Shown here one piece after another: positions 45,617 through 57,230 of a stretch of 64,000 nucleotides of DNA. Position numbers and translations under genes: made by a program. Under the pieces are notes generated by a model. It was given only the letters and a program-made list of their open reading frames with translations. It was not told where the DNA came from and made no database searches. Source of the stretch: Acheta domesticus (taxonomy: Eukaryota > Arthropoda > Insecta > Orthoptera > Gryllidae); assembly GCA_031308135.1 (NCBI GenBank), contig JAHLJT010008756.1, positions 101,949,746 through 102,013,745 of the forward strand, in the 5' to 3' direction. Each line of letters begins with the position of its first letter. Within the stretch, counting starts at the first letter, position 1.

Positions 45617-46900
45617 TACGGGTTGGGATCAAATTAATGCAACAAATCATCACTTCAACACCATGGCGGAAGAGCGCCATACGGCGTAGGCCGCCGACAC
45701 TCAAAAACATCACTAGCTGACGCTCTGTAGTACATACGCGGTTTATTGGACATCGACATAGCGATCGAAATATTCTCGCCTCCTAAGATGGATGAGTCAC
45801 AGTTTGTGATTGGCCAGTAGGGAAAAGCGGTTAGTAAAATTGGATAGAAAGGCGATAAACTTTTTGAGATACACCGTACTGTCTGGGGCCAGCTTATATT
45901 TAGATCAGCGTTTTGTATGTTTAGATCAACGTTTGCCAACTGAAGACAAAATGACGTCAGAGCAGCTTTGTTCTCAGAGAGCCTTGCCCTCAGCTCAGGG
46001 TAGCAGTGTGAGAAAAGGGGGAAGGGAGGCATCGACAGACAGCGGTCACCGGTGACGAAAACCCTCACAGTGGGCCAATGCCGGTGTTTCAGGCGGTGGA
46101 GTGAGATACTATTACACTAGTTAATTTTCTTTCGATTTGGGAAGAAAGGTTTCTTTTTGTAAGTACTAAAACAATGGCGAAGTGTTTAACGTGCTCAAAA
46201 GAACTGCAGCGTGTTAAGAAGTCCAAACTACAGATTATAAAATACGTAACTTTGAGACCCAGAGAAACTCGCGAGATAAAAGTAAATTCTGAGAATTGAC
46301 TGATAGCTCGGAATCATGGGGTGAGTAAAGGGTTTTTCAGATTAAAGATTATGGAAAAGGTACTGAAAATTACGAGGATTTGCAATGTTCCCAAATATAA
46401 CTGTTTAGTAAATAATCAAGCCTGGGGTCCAAATTCTCCCACGTGACCCCTTCCGGGTACCCATTTGTTAGCATTAATTATTGTTTCAGAAGGAAATAAA
46501 TTAGTTATATTACCATTATAGAAAATATTATTGTTTTAAAATGTTAAAAATGTCTTTCCAAAAAATGTTATGAAATAGAAGAATGGAAGTGGAATTCGTG
46601 GTTGTGATAAAGAGTCGGATATTGCTTTAAGTTATGTAATAATATACTATGTTCTATTATTTAAGTTTGATATTGTTATTGAATCATAAACATTCTAAAT
46701 AACGATTACCATTTTAAAAAACGTAATTATTGATTTTACAAGTGAACCCTTCCCCCCCCCCACTTCCGTACGATCATTGGCACACTGTGCGCCCTTCGCC
46801 ACGTTGGACACTTACTTTGCTCCGCGGCTCGGTTCGGAGCAGGAGAGCAGAGTTCTGTTACTCACAGAGCATTGAGTTGGCAAGCACTGGTTTAGATAAA
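45617..46900. other. no recognised feature
   Basis: Mixed-composition DNA after the truncated Copia. It includes CpG-rich patches (45660-45790, 46740-46880) and a C10 run near 46753. A short frame at 46174 starts MAKCLTCSKELQRVKKSK but is too short to assign. Confidence 0.4.
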
Positions 46901-46904
46901 CACT

Positions 46905-47420
46905 AATGGTTTTAGTTTTTCGAGTGGAATAGTTACCAAAATTGATATTCTCCAATTGATCTGAACAAACTCGAAGGCCTGGTAGTTTGAATCAGATATT
47001 TTGATTTTTGGGGGTACATTACAAGAAGTCGAAACAATATATTTTACAAAATTTTCTCAAAAACAGCTCCAAATCGTTTTGCTAATTTGTTTCCTCAGAT
47101 AGATGAAAAGACATTTAAATAATTCGCGCGGGTCGCATTTTCGTTGATCTCTCTCAACTTTTGAAAATTGCAAAGGTTTAATTTTTTTTGGCGTCTCCCT
47201 ACAATTGCAGTATTAAAGAGAGAGAGATTTTTCCTGAATGAAATCTGTTCATGAAAAACATTTTTAAAGAAGGTCATATTCAATTTCTCGAAAATATAAG
47301 TAGTAGTCGCCCAATTTTGCGTGAAATGTTTCCAATTCTTAAACAGTTATTTTCTCAAAAACGACTCAAATTTTTTTAAATTTTTTCCTTCTATATAGAA
47401 AAGAAGGACAAAGAAATTGA
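46905..47420 (+). repeat. divergent CER copy
   Basis: Retains ATATTCTCCAATTGATCTG, TTTTTGGGGGTACATTA, AAATTTTCTCAAAAACAGCTCC, TTTTGAAAATTGCAAAGG and CTCAAAAACGACTC in CER order, at lower identity than the other copies. An older or distinct subfamily. Confidence 0.6.
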
Positions 47421-47519
47421 AGTTGATCACATTTTCGGCGAATTCTCTGTATTTTCCATATTTCTTTACATTATATATGTATTCAGATAAGAAAAGGAAT
47501 ACATTCTGTCTATAGTGTA

Positions 47520-47700
47520 TTCTCTCCCTAGTCTGGACTGGTGGCCTAGTCTGGCCTGGTGGCCTGCTGTGGCCTACTGTGGCCTGCTCTGATTTGCCCT
47601 GCTCTGCCCTGGCCTGCTCAAACCCACCTTGTTCCTTGCCATTGTCCGTCCTCGCCCAGTCTGCCTTGCCTGCCCAGATACTTCCCGCCTTACCCCCCGG
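47520..47700 (+). repeat. CTGGCCTG/TGGCCT simple repeat
   Basis: Irregular repetition of TGGCCTGSTSTGGCCT-like units, then pyrimidine-rich sequence. The open frame over it (47559-47744) is a repeat by-product. Confidence 0.7.
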
Positions 47701-48248
47701 TTATCAACATTGACAAAAAAATTAAATTATTAATGTTTATATAACATACAAAAATGTAAACTGCACATGCAGACATCGAGGACTTCCGACTTTCAAACAT
47801 CACCTTTTTTGCCGCGATTGATAGTAGTTCTTCCGGAAAGGGATGTTTACTTAAGGTCTCTACACACGGTCAATTTGTCGGACCGACCGTCGGGACAACG
47901 AAATTGGACTCTCGGGTACACGCTGTCCAACCAACAACCCGATTTTTCAGTAGTGCTTTAAATATCAAGAAGGCAACGTCTATGCAAGTATGACAAATCT
48001 GAGGAAACTGAAGCGCCGTTGTCGGGCACAGTGATTTCCGACCTCGAAAATCTGACCAAAATGAAAATGAAAAAGAAAAAAAATCTATTTAGAGATTTTT
48101 ATGTTCACAATAGTTTACCCTTAATGTCATAGAGTTAAAATGTAGGTGAGGAACACAACTTTTATATTTATCTTCACAGTCCAGGTCGAAAGCTAACCAC
48201 GCGCAACCATGTTCGATTACGGTAGCGAGAATACGATCAGATTATTAA

Positions 48249-49208
48249 CCCTTAAATATAACACTTATTTAATTATACGTAAATATAACGGTGGGGACTG
48301 TCAGACCCCAATTTTAAAATACGTATATTTTTACCTAAAGGTTTTCGAAAGTTCTGTAAATATTTTTTAATTATACTTTTAAGTCCTTTTAGTAGAGCTA
48401 ACACTACTTTGAGGGAAATTAATGTTATTTTATTAAGATATTATCATCATTCATAAAAAATTAAACATTTTTTGACAAATGTGTAGAGATTTGGATGAAT
48501 TTTTTTTGTTTTTAAAACAAAATATCACTGTTAAACTTTATATTTTATTAAAGGCCATAAAAAGTACTGCAACCCTGTATTATCATTATATTAAAAATGT
48601 AAACGGTGTTTCTTATAATACCTTAGCAAATAAGGCGTTTTTTAGATAAAAACAACTAAATAATACTTCATTAGAGATTTGATAGAAGTAAAATTTGACT
48701 GAAAAATGAAAACAAATCAAATTTTAACTATTAGTTTTAATTTACTCACTTAAAAATAACATTTGTGTAAAAAATAAATTAAAACTATTGAAAATCGTGT
48801 TCTAAAATAAAATAAGGATCCAAATCCGAGTGATCACCAAATAAGCTCTCCGATGTTTCTTCGTTATCACTCTCATCTAGTAAATCTCGTATTAGGTGTA
48901 AATTCTCTTTAATGTTTGATGTTATTTTGTCTAGAAAAAGTATTAAAAACAAACAAAAACCAAAATTTCAACTTTGAAACAGGCACACGTAAATATAACA
49001 GTGGGGTCCAGCAAACCCCAAAGACACTTTCGTACTCTACTGCGAGGTTAGTAGCGGACTATTGGAAGGAGTCAACTGTGCAAACCCTTCCCAAACGTAC
49101 TAACTGAATTTACGTGGGAGTAAAATATCCCAATATTTATTTTTCAATTAAACTTATAGCAAGAAATTTGGTTGGGGTCTAATAGACCCCCAGGGTTATA
49201 TTTAAAGG
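48249..49208. mobile_element. piggyBac-type element, internally deleted
   Basis: Flanked by TTAA on both sides (48245-48248, 49209-49212) with ends CCCTTAAATATAAC and GTTATATTTAAAGG. Subterminal GTGGGGACTGTCAGACCCC and TCTAATAGACCCCC are the kind of motif found at piggyBac ends. About 960 bp, non-autonomous. Confidence 0.85.
48785..48931 (-). pseudogene. piggyBac transposase N-terminal remnant
   Basis: Minus-strand frame reads IRDLLDESDNEETSESLFGD then HSDLDPYFILE and stops. Such an acidic D/E/S-rich segment with HSDLDPDF-like sequence is the usual start of insect piggyBac transposases. The catalytic domain is absent. Confidence 0.7.
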
Positions 49209-49319
49209 TTAAAATATTTGACAAAGTTTATGTACAAATATAACACTAGTTACAAAAAAAAATGTTGTCCAAGTGAGTATTGAATATTTGTTAATTACAC
49301 ATGTGAAAAAATGAATGAG

Positions 49320-50880
49320 AAATTCTGAAAGAATATGTGTTTTAGTACATAATTCTACGGTCAAATTCTGAATTTTCTTGAATATACTACATATTACCTC
49401 TCAAAATCAAAATTGAGTTTTCGAAAAACTTCATTAGAAGTCATTTTAAGCACTATAACTCACAAAGCTTTTAATTGTTTTCGACGTTAAATACATTAAT
49501 TAATAAAAGGAACTATAAACATTACCATACTATTCATTAATCTTTGTGAAAAAATTATAATATTTTTCAAAGAAAACATGTCAGCTTAAACAAGTGTAAT
49601 GCTTACAAGACTTAGAGATTTTTATTAGCAATTCAATTAGTTTTATTTAAAATATTTTCATAAAATGAATCCAACATTTACCTAGACAATATAAATTGCA
49701 ATGATTTCTGTGCATAATCTTTTATATGAGCTACCTAAATGTAAGATGCAATTTCCTAACATTTAATTACACAGTATTTTACATACATTCAGTTTCATGG
49801 TGTACTGATGAAATGCTAACATATGGATAGATAAGTGACCTTTCTTTCAGTGAATATATGTATGTTCTATACCTCGCAGCACGTACAAAAATAGTGATTA
49901 TCAATTATGTTTCGAATAATTTTTAAAAATCTAATTTGTAAACACAAGCTCTAGTAAATAAAACATCTTTATCTTATCACTGCCACCAACTCTTAGTTCA
50001 CCAACAATGTGCTTTTTAAATATCCATTGCCGCATTTTTGCGCAAATTTCAATAAAGCTTTGCGGATTGCTTGAAAGAAATAATTTATATTTTTCTGCGA
50101 ATAGGCCTCTATGGACTACGCGAACGTGCATTTATGCCCGTAAGACATTGTTTTGAGGGGATCAGCATTTCTGCTGTGTCCATTAATTATAAGTATATAT
50201 TATAAAATACTATTTTTGTTCGATATATTAATCTCGTCGAATCCTATTTGTTTTATAATTGTCCTAAATATAAAGAATAACATTCTTTATATTTGAGCTT
50301 AGACAGCCTGTATTTTACATTTTATAAAATTTTATGTATTTAAAATAATGCATTTTCGTTACTTATTCTCTATATTTTAGGATCCTAAAATAGGTTACCA
50401 AACAAAGTTTTAGCGCTGTTTTAAAATTCTCTTAGGTTAAAGTTCTCTTAGGCGAAGCGAATAATTTTGACACCCAATTACAAATACGCATATTTTGGAA
50501 ATATTCAACATGACCTTATTTGAAGATCTGGTTTTGATGAGCATATTTCATTTAGAAAAACAATTGTATCTTCACTATTGTAGTTGTAGGAAGACGCTGA
50601 ATTGTTTTATTTTTTTATTTTTGCAAAATCAGGTATTTCAGCGAACATGAAACTTGCACCATTCTCTTAAGCCTCCTTTATGCTATCTAAGGTCCCAATT
50701 TAATCAAAAAACATTGGGCGATTTTTAAGAAAAAATGTTTTAAAGAAAAGAAAAAAAATGACTGTTAGGCACATTTCACAAAAAATACCTGTTTTTGAAA
50801 AATTTAATATGACCTTCTTTGAAGATCTGTTTTTTATGAACACATTTCATTTTAAAAAATTGTATCTTCATACTTGTAGG
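49320..50880 (-). repeat. divergent CER-like sequence, minus orientation, mixed
   Basis: Patches such as GAGTTTTCGAAAAACTTCAT with TTAAGCACTATAACTCACAAA (49430-49460) and GAAGATCTGGTTTTGATGAG with TGTAGTTGTAGGAAGACGC (50520-50600, repeated near 50815-50885) follow CER in reverse order. Identity is low and boundaries are unclear. Between them (49560-50480) I see no gene. Confidence 0.45.
50266..50294. other. 13-bp perfect hairpin
   Basis: AAATATAAAGAAT (50266-50278) and ATTCTTTATATTT (50282-50294) are fully complementary around an AAC loop. No run of T follows that would suggest a terminator. Confidence 0.85.
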
Positions 50881-51489
50881 AAAAATTTTCGAAAAATAAT
50901 ATGCACTTATCCGCAATTTGTAAAGATTATTTTATTTGTGAGTGTAAGTGCTTCAAATAACTTCAAATAAAGTATTTTGAAAACTCAAACATTTTCTGTG
51001 AAAATAAGCTACAAATTTCGCATTTTCAGTAGTGCTGAAACGCCATTTTCTCTTAAACGGCGTATAATTTTTAAAAGAAAATTGTCATTTACGACTAGGT
51101 TTTTGTGTTCTTTAATATTCTAAAATTAATATTTCCTCTCTACCATTAGGAAACAGAAAAATTAAGAAAATGACAATAGCATATTATGCAATTAGTTTAA
51201 AACGTTATCCTTTTTTTTGGACGAATAAGAAGATATTACCGAACGAACGACGTTAGAAAAAGTTCTGTAATTTTTTCTTATGAGTGCGAAACAGTAACAT
51301 TATAAACGAGTTTCATACACTATTTTTTGTATAACAGTATTATAAGGATTTAAGGAAGCGAAATTAATTGTGTTAAGTTGTAATTCGTAGTTGTAGAAGA
51401 TTTCAAATTCATGTTTTGTCATGAATGCTACCTAAGCGATAAATTTATTTACAAATGGCAATTAGTTTGAAAGTCGCGATTCAAGCATA

Positions 51490-53338
51490 ATGGATTTGTC
51501 TAGAGAAATTGTGAAAGAAGCTGCAAAAGCAGGAAATGCTGTGAAAACGAAAAAGCCTTGTAAACTTTATGAGAAAGAGTACTTAACGTTAAGGAAATTT
51601 ATGGATAAAAAATATGCAAATTTATTATGCAAAGCTGCTGTTCTTTCGTACACTGAGAGAAATGCTGTAGTGGAATGTACTAAATAAGTTTAGTAAGCGA
51701 TCGTATCGTAAATACAATTATTCGTGTAGTAAGATTCACTAAACATGATTTAGTTTGGTTTAGTACATTAAACAACTCATAATCGTGAGTGAATGAACAA
51801 AGAGAATTGTCAGTGGTACTATTCTTGTTTCGTAGATAAAATCATTTGGTGAGATCTACGTTTCATGTCGTCACACTTACTAAACTCTGTTCTAGTAAGT
51901 CTTCTAGTAAGCACTGTTTACTAAATACTGTTTAGTGAGCGCGCGTTCTCAGCAACCTGCCCAATTGAAATGGCTACAGAACCCGTCTGAAGTGTGAGAA
52001 TTCAACACTGTATATAGCATTATATACTATATAAATGGCGAGTTTAGTATTTTACTGGTTTTCAATAATTATTTTATATTCTAAATTAACCTCTCTTTTC
52101 TGTATTCAAAATTCGACTAGAATATGGTTTAGGATAGAGACCACAGAATTATGAAATCGTGCACAGAAATCACTTCTCCCCATAGGTCGTCACACGCAGT
52201 TTTTAACTGTTTTTGACGTAAATAAATAAAAAAATGGTAGAAATACCGTCGACAGCCCATAGCTAGCAGCTTGCGTCCATAGCTGCTCTGCTAGGCTAGG
52301 GTCTATCAGGTAGCCGAAGTTAAGGAAGTGCAAGTCTGCGGGTCGGAGGATGGGTGACCGCTGCGGAACCCCAGTTGCTACCTGCTTGGAGGGACCGAAA
52401 GAAAAAAGTCCTGGTTCTTTCCAAACTCTCAAATCCATCAAGAACTCGGTATCACACCTATCACTGTACATTTTTCCATTCTATCCGCAAAATTCTATAA
52501 CAAAATTTCTCGAATACCTTCAGCTATCCATTTCAAACTTGGCAAACAGAACCCTCATCGTAAAAGATTAAAAAGGAAATTACCCAGAGAATTTTTTGAC
52601 CCTCCTTAAACAGACTGGAAGCGATTAGCCTTTCCGTGCAATATAAAGTGCTACTGAAAATGTAATAATCACGATAAAAGAAAATATCTTGCAAACTTAC
52701 TATATAAAATAAAATCAGCTACTGTACCAGTCGTTCACGGCTGCTGAGGGCCTCAGGCCAAGCAAGAATAAATAAATAAATTAAAAAAAAAATTTGTGCA
52801 TCAACAATGTGAAAGAAGAAGGTTCTGTTTTGATAGTGAACAAAAAATGACAATATTTACTATCGTATCCAGTGAAGAATTTAATTATGTTGAGGTCTAT
52901 AAAAAATACATTTCCTTAAGACCTTTACATGTTAAACACAAATAAACTTTTTTGTTTTACAGTCATGGCAAATGCAGCTGCAAACCAATTGGTATCAATA
53001 CATTTGCGAAAATACCAAAAAATATTGCAAATTTTTTAAAATTACCAAATGCATAAAAGTACTCTGGTCATTCGTTTAGGAGAACATCCGCGACGTTTCT
53101 TGCAGATAATGGTGGTGATATCACTACACCTAAACGTCATGGAGGATGGCGGACTACAAGTGTAGCCGAGTGATACATCGAAGAATCGGTGAATAACAAG
53201 ATTCAAATAGCTAACAAGATATTAATTAGTGCAGAAAGCAAAGAAAAAACAAGCATTTTAGATATAAATGCATGTTCTGAAGTGTCACTGACCAATTTAT
53301 CAAATTATACACTTAATGTACATGTTCACAAGAATTAA
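51490..53338 (+). pseudogene. Crypton-type tyrosine recombinase, second copy, interrupted
   Basis: Starts with a good ATG: MDLSREIVKEAAKAGNAVK, CKLYEKEYLTLRKF, then YANLLCKAAVLSY, where homology to the copy at 35353-36502 stops at about 51655. It resumes after foreign DNA at about 52796 with NVKEEGSVLIV, frameshifts, then the HxxR region (CATTCGTTTAGGAGAACATC) and KRHGGWRTTSVAE. A TGA stands immediately before the catalytic-Tyr segment (YIEES), where the sister copy has TCA (Ser). Downstream the C-terminal tail is open to TAA at 53336-53338 (ANKILISAESKEK..VHVHKN), which the other copy has lost by a 2-bp deletion. The two copies thus decayed independently. Confidence 0.85.
52190..52793 (+). 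mobile_element. chimeric retroposon: 5S rRNA-like head joined to Jockey 3' end
   Basis: 52312-52372 resembles the 3' half of 5S rRNA: CCGAAGTTAAG, then GGATGGGTGACCGC and GGAACCCC. Immediately downstream, 52400-52610 translates (with breaks) to a Jockey ORF2 C-terminus ending RKRLKRKLPREFFDPP, followed by a 3' UTR and an AATAAATAAATAAATT-A9 tail at 52767-52793. The tail abuts recombinase sequence, so the unit was inserted into it. A SINE3-like or template-switch origin is possible. Confidence 0.6.
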
Positions 53339-53837
53339 TTTGATGTTTTTTGTTGTTCTTATTATGTTGTTCTTGTTTTATTACCAAATAAAAACAAAAT
53401 ATAATTTTAAAGGAGTAATAAATTAATAAATCAGTTTTTAAAAGTAAGTTTTTTCATAACGTTTTTGATTTTACTGCAAACACTGCAATATATTTATATG
53501 GTACCACTGCCTTCTTTAAACTCCATAACTGAAAATATATAGGGGCCGTGACTATTATGTCAGTGATGGCTCATATTTCGTGCAGAAATAGCAATGACGT
53601 AATGATTCGTGCAATATGTCATATTATGAACGATTTTGTTAATCTAAAAGGGTTGTTTATAATACTGGTATACAAAAAAAATGTACTTTTGGCGGTGATA
53701 GAAGGCAGCTGGCAAGAAAGAGTATGTGGCAATTCCATATAGCTAGCGAAAACTCAAGGAAATAGAAAACTAATACGGGAAAGTCTGTGCCATTCTGTAG
53801 CACCACTAGTTATATATTTGGAGAATATGACAATAAT

Positions 53838-54134
53838 TAAAGGTAAGGTACCCCCTATGCATTGCACACAGGCCGATATGGCAATAAGGGGAGGTGAATG
53901 CAGGGCTCCACCTTTTCGTCGCCGTCGGCACAAGGAGGAGGTTGTGTGGCGAGCACAACGCTCCGGCCACCTTTACCCTCAGGAAAGATCCTGGTACTCA
54001 CTTGGAAAGGAGGCTGAGTCGACCCCAGAGCCCCTCTGAAGGCACCACATAAAGATCCCAGCTTACGCCGGGATTCGAACCTGGGTCCTTCAGTTCAGGA
54101 AGCCAGTGCCCTGCCACTGAGCCACAGTGGATGC
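53838..54134 (-). mobile_element. tRNA-derived SINE
   Basis: On the minus strand: GTGGCTCAGTGGCAGGGCA (A box) and GGTTCGAATCCCGG (B box) at tRNA spacing, then a 200-bp GC-rich body with AAAGGTGGCCGGAGCGTTGT. The ends lack a CCA or a folded acceptor stem, so it is not a tRNA gene. The body motif resembles SINEs I associate with cockroaches and termites. Confidence 0.8.
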
Positions 54135-54135
54135 G

Positions 54136-54600
54136 TGTCTAATAATTACTATTATACATTTTTCAATCTATTCGCATTTGCTTGCCAAGGCTGTCAGTAT
54201 TGTATTATTTATTAACTTTTTAATATTTTATTTTCTTGCATACTGCTTACACAGAATTTTTTAAGGCTAAAAGACTCATTGGATATGTGAATACACTACA
54301 TACCTTAGACAATGAGTTCAATGCAAGAAATATATTTTCATTTAAAGTTTGGAAAAGAAAATCTATTGCGTGAAACTATTTAATTTTCGTACCAAACATT
54401 CTGTGATTTCAAATGAGTTTTACAAAAATGATGACTGAAATGTGTTAATTCGGAGAGAAATTGTGGTGTAAATAGAATTATATAACCATTACTAAAAGCA
54501 AGAAAGTAGATGCTGCTTAGCACTACTGGTTTTAATTATGAAAATCCAAATCACGAGTAAAACTTTTTAACATGAAAACTGCCAAGGTAAGGAAATACAA
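54136..54600. other. AT-rich, possible CER right-end relic
   Basis: Only AGCACTACTGGTTTT near 54519 recalls the CER right end (AGCACCACTAGTT). Otherwise nothing recognised. Confidence 0.35.
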
Positions 54601-54610
54601 AGAACCTTTA

Positions 54611-55434
54611 AAGAGAGTTATGTAATGCTGCGGAAAATCGATTTCAAGATTTCAATGAAAATACACAAAAAAAGTGTTGTTTTTTCAAAACTTCTGTCTG
54701 TCCACTTGTTAACAACACTAGCTCCTAAACTATTCATAGGATTTTTTACCAAAATGAATATTCCTCCATTTGATCTGTCCTGATTCAAAGCCCTGCTATT
54801 TTTCAAATAGCTCTTTGAATTTTTGGGTGTTCTTCACATAAAGCCACTGGGACATTTTCAACATTTTCTAAAAATGGCTTATTTTTTCTTTAAATTTCTT
54901 TTAAGCATAGATTGAAGTATTTCTATAAAAATGTCTTTGGTCACTGTTTATTATAAATTTTCAAAAATTGAAAAAAAATTCAACTTCAAAAAATGAATTT
55001 TTTAAAAATTATCTCGCAGGTCATTAACATTTACTACAGTGCAGGCATTTATTTTTAATACATAATTGGGGTTGTCAGTGTATGTGCTTCAAAATATTTC
55101 TTAAGTTTCTCAAAAGTTTACAAATTGTCTGCTAACATGAATTAAAATTCATGCATTTTCAGAAATGTTTAAATGACATCTTAAATGTGGCTCCAAATTG
55201 TTCAATGAAAATCTACTTACAAGTCTATGTTTTAGCCTTCTATAATATTCTTAAAGACATATTTCAATTTTACAATTAAGGGATAGAACAATTGAAGATG
55301 TTCAAAAAGTCTTTTAGATGCCAGCTAGAAAGATAGTAAAGACAATACTCGTACCTAAAAGCTAGTCCAGATAAAAGAGATTAGAAAACTAATTAGTAGG
55401 AGAAAGTCTGTGCCAGTCTTTAGCACCACTAGTT
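54611..55434 (+). mobile_element. CER repeat, short diverged copy
   Basis: AGAGTTATGTAATGCTGCGG, CTGTCTGTCCACTTGTTAAC, CACTAGCTCCTAAACTATTC, TTTCTAAAAATGGCT, TGAATTTTTTAAAAATTATC, and GAGAAAGTCTGTGCCAGTC with TAGCACCACTAGTT. About 0.8 kb; one or two internal units are missing and the first 50 bp of the left end are lost. Confidence 0.8.
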
Positions 55435-55439
55435 TCTTT

Positions 55440-56118
55440 TTAGCTCATGTTAACAGAAACTTTTACATTTTTGAGCACTTCGGAAAAATTAATTTGAAAC
55501 ACTTGTACTCACAAACCCTACAAAGTACAAAAAAAACGTGTAATATAATAAATATTAAAGACATTGGAGAAAATTTTTAAAATTATATTTGTGTAATTTT
55601 TGAAAAATCAAAACAATCAAACATCATGGCGTTAATGTTATTTCATTCAGCACATTTAGCACTATCCATCTAAAAAGTTTAAACAAAAAAATTTGGAGCC
55701 ATTTTTAAGAAAATATTTATAATACTGTCCATATTTCATGCAAAATTCTACAGTATAAAAAAACAACACATAAACTAAAGAACTAATTGTGGAGTACAAA
55801 TTTGATTTGAAGGAAAAAAAAATCTCTCTTCAATATTGTAAGAAGGGGCTGAAAAACATTTGAACTTTTGAAATTTTTGACATTCCAGAAAATTCTATGG
55901 GAGTGGGACATATATCCTTTTATTGTGTTTTTTTTCCCCACCCAATAAAAAAAGGAGAGAGATTTTTGAAAACATTTTGAAAATGTCGTTGAGGTTTTAT
56001 CTAAAGTACTCCAAAAATTAAAAATCCATTTCAAAACCAAGGGGCCACATGTCAGCGAGATCAATCAAGGAATATCAATTTTGGTGATCTGCTTACAGTT
56101 TAGCCACTAACGTCGTTA
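55440..56118 (-). repeat. CER repeat, partial, minus orientation
   Basis: Reverse order of CER interior: ACTCACAAACCCTACAAA, GAAAAATCAAAACAATC, TTTGGAGCCATTTTTAAG, CTTTTGAAATTTTTGACATT, AAAGTACTCCAAAAATT and GGAATATCAATTTTGG. Both ends are missing. It abuts the right end of the preceding copy almost directly. Confidence 0.7.
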
Positions 56119-56639
56119 GTAGATGGTTGGACAGCCGTTTTACAATTCTTACACATTACAAAACTTTCTGTATTTAAGTAGTGTAGAGAATATAAAAGTT
56201 ATTCAAATGAAACACATAATCAACAGAGTATTTTTTGTGACACATACTGATGGGTTTTTCAAAACTGCATTACCTCATTTGTCTTTTGAGAAACTTAAAG
56301 TTAAGTTCTCATCAGAGGAAAAAAAGGGGAGAGGGGGGCATGACAAATTTTACTTTCTTGTAGACATTAATATACACAGGGTTATATATATGTAGTATAG
56401 AGAAAGTTATATAATGTTGCGGAAAATCAATTTTGAGATTTCAATGGAAATATATGTTTTGGGATCCTCTGATACTGAAAAAGTTGTTTTGTTTTTTTCA
56501 AAATATCCATCCATTCATTTGTGAACAGCACTAGCACCTAAACCTTGTGTAGAATCTTTTCCAAATTAGATACTCCTCAGTCAATCTGGCTAGACTCAAA
56601 GAACTGCGATTTTGAAAAACAGTTTTTGAAGTTTGGATG

Positions 56640-57230
56640 TACTTTAGCTGACAAAGTACTATTTTTGATACGTAAGGTTTTTTGATACCTCAGCAAGGAT
56701 TCCCTAAAATCACTATACACTACATATGTTTTACCAATACTGGAATATGGCTCTGGCATCTGCAATCCTTACTTCAAGAGGGATATGACACTTCCGCAGG
56801 GAGTCCCAGCAGAGCCACAAAACTTCTACCTCTTAAAAATTGATCTGATGAAGAAAACCTACATGAATTAGACATACCATCTTTATCTTTTAGGAGAGAC
56901 TGAACCGCCATCATTGAAACCTACAAAATACTTCATGGCCTCTACAACACTCCAGAATTATTACACTTCTCATTTCCGCACATACGCTACTGTCTGCAAT
57001 GTTAGAGGACACAACATGAAGCTAAAGAAGGCTAAATTCAAACAATTCAACTTCAAAAACATCCTCACAAACCGCATAGTTAATTACTGGAATAACCTTC
57101 CTCAAGAGCTCACGTCAGCTGGCAGTGTCTCCAAATTAGAAGACTTTATTCTCACCTGTGTGATTTTAGATAATAAATCATTAACATTTTATTTGTTGTG
57201 AATTAATTCAAACTTGTTAAATATATTGAT
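56640..57230 (+). pseudogene. CR1/L2/Jockey-like LINE ORF2 C-terminal fragment
   Basis: Reads SLKSLYTTYVLPILEYGSGI, then after breaks HNMKLKKAKFKQFNFKNIL and TNRIVNYWNNLPQELTSAG, followed by VSKLEDFI, the common C-terminal motif of these LINEs. Inserted in, and replacing part of, the CER copy around it. Confidence 0.8.

Larger units (their letters stand above)
50890..53811 (+). mobile_element. CER long copy with recombinase gene, 5'-truncated and interrupted
   Basis: Plus-strand relative of 34914-38309. It begins in the fourth 315-bp unit (TGTGAGTGTAAGTGCTTCAA near 50937), passes AAGAAAATGAC, enters the cassette at 51175, leaves it at 53673, and ends GTAGCACCACTAGTT at 53811. A roughly 1.1 kb insertion interrupts the gene (about 51655-52795). 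The left end and three units are missing. Confidence 0.85.

Noticed and set aside
47559..47744. Cys/Pro-rich small protein
   Set aside because: Translation of a simple TGGCCTG-type repeat.
52312..52372. Functional 5S rRNA gene
   Set aside because: Only about half of the molecule is similar, with several changes, and it is fused to LINE sequence with an A tail.
34914..53811. A single giant transposon of the Maverick or Starship kind
   Set aside because: No capsid, polymerase or other cargo genes are present; the interior is a patchwork of unrelated dead elements, and the outer copies can be independent insertions.
53838..54134. Functional tRNA gene on the minus strand
   Set aside because: A and B boxes are present, but the acceptor arm does not pair and a 200-bp conserved-looking body follows; a SINE explains it better.
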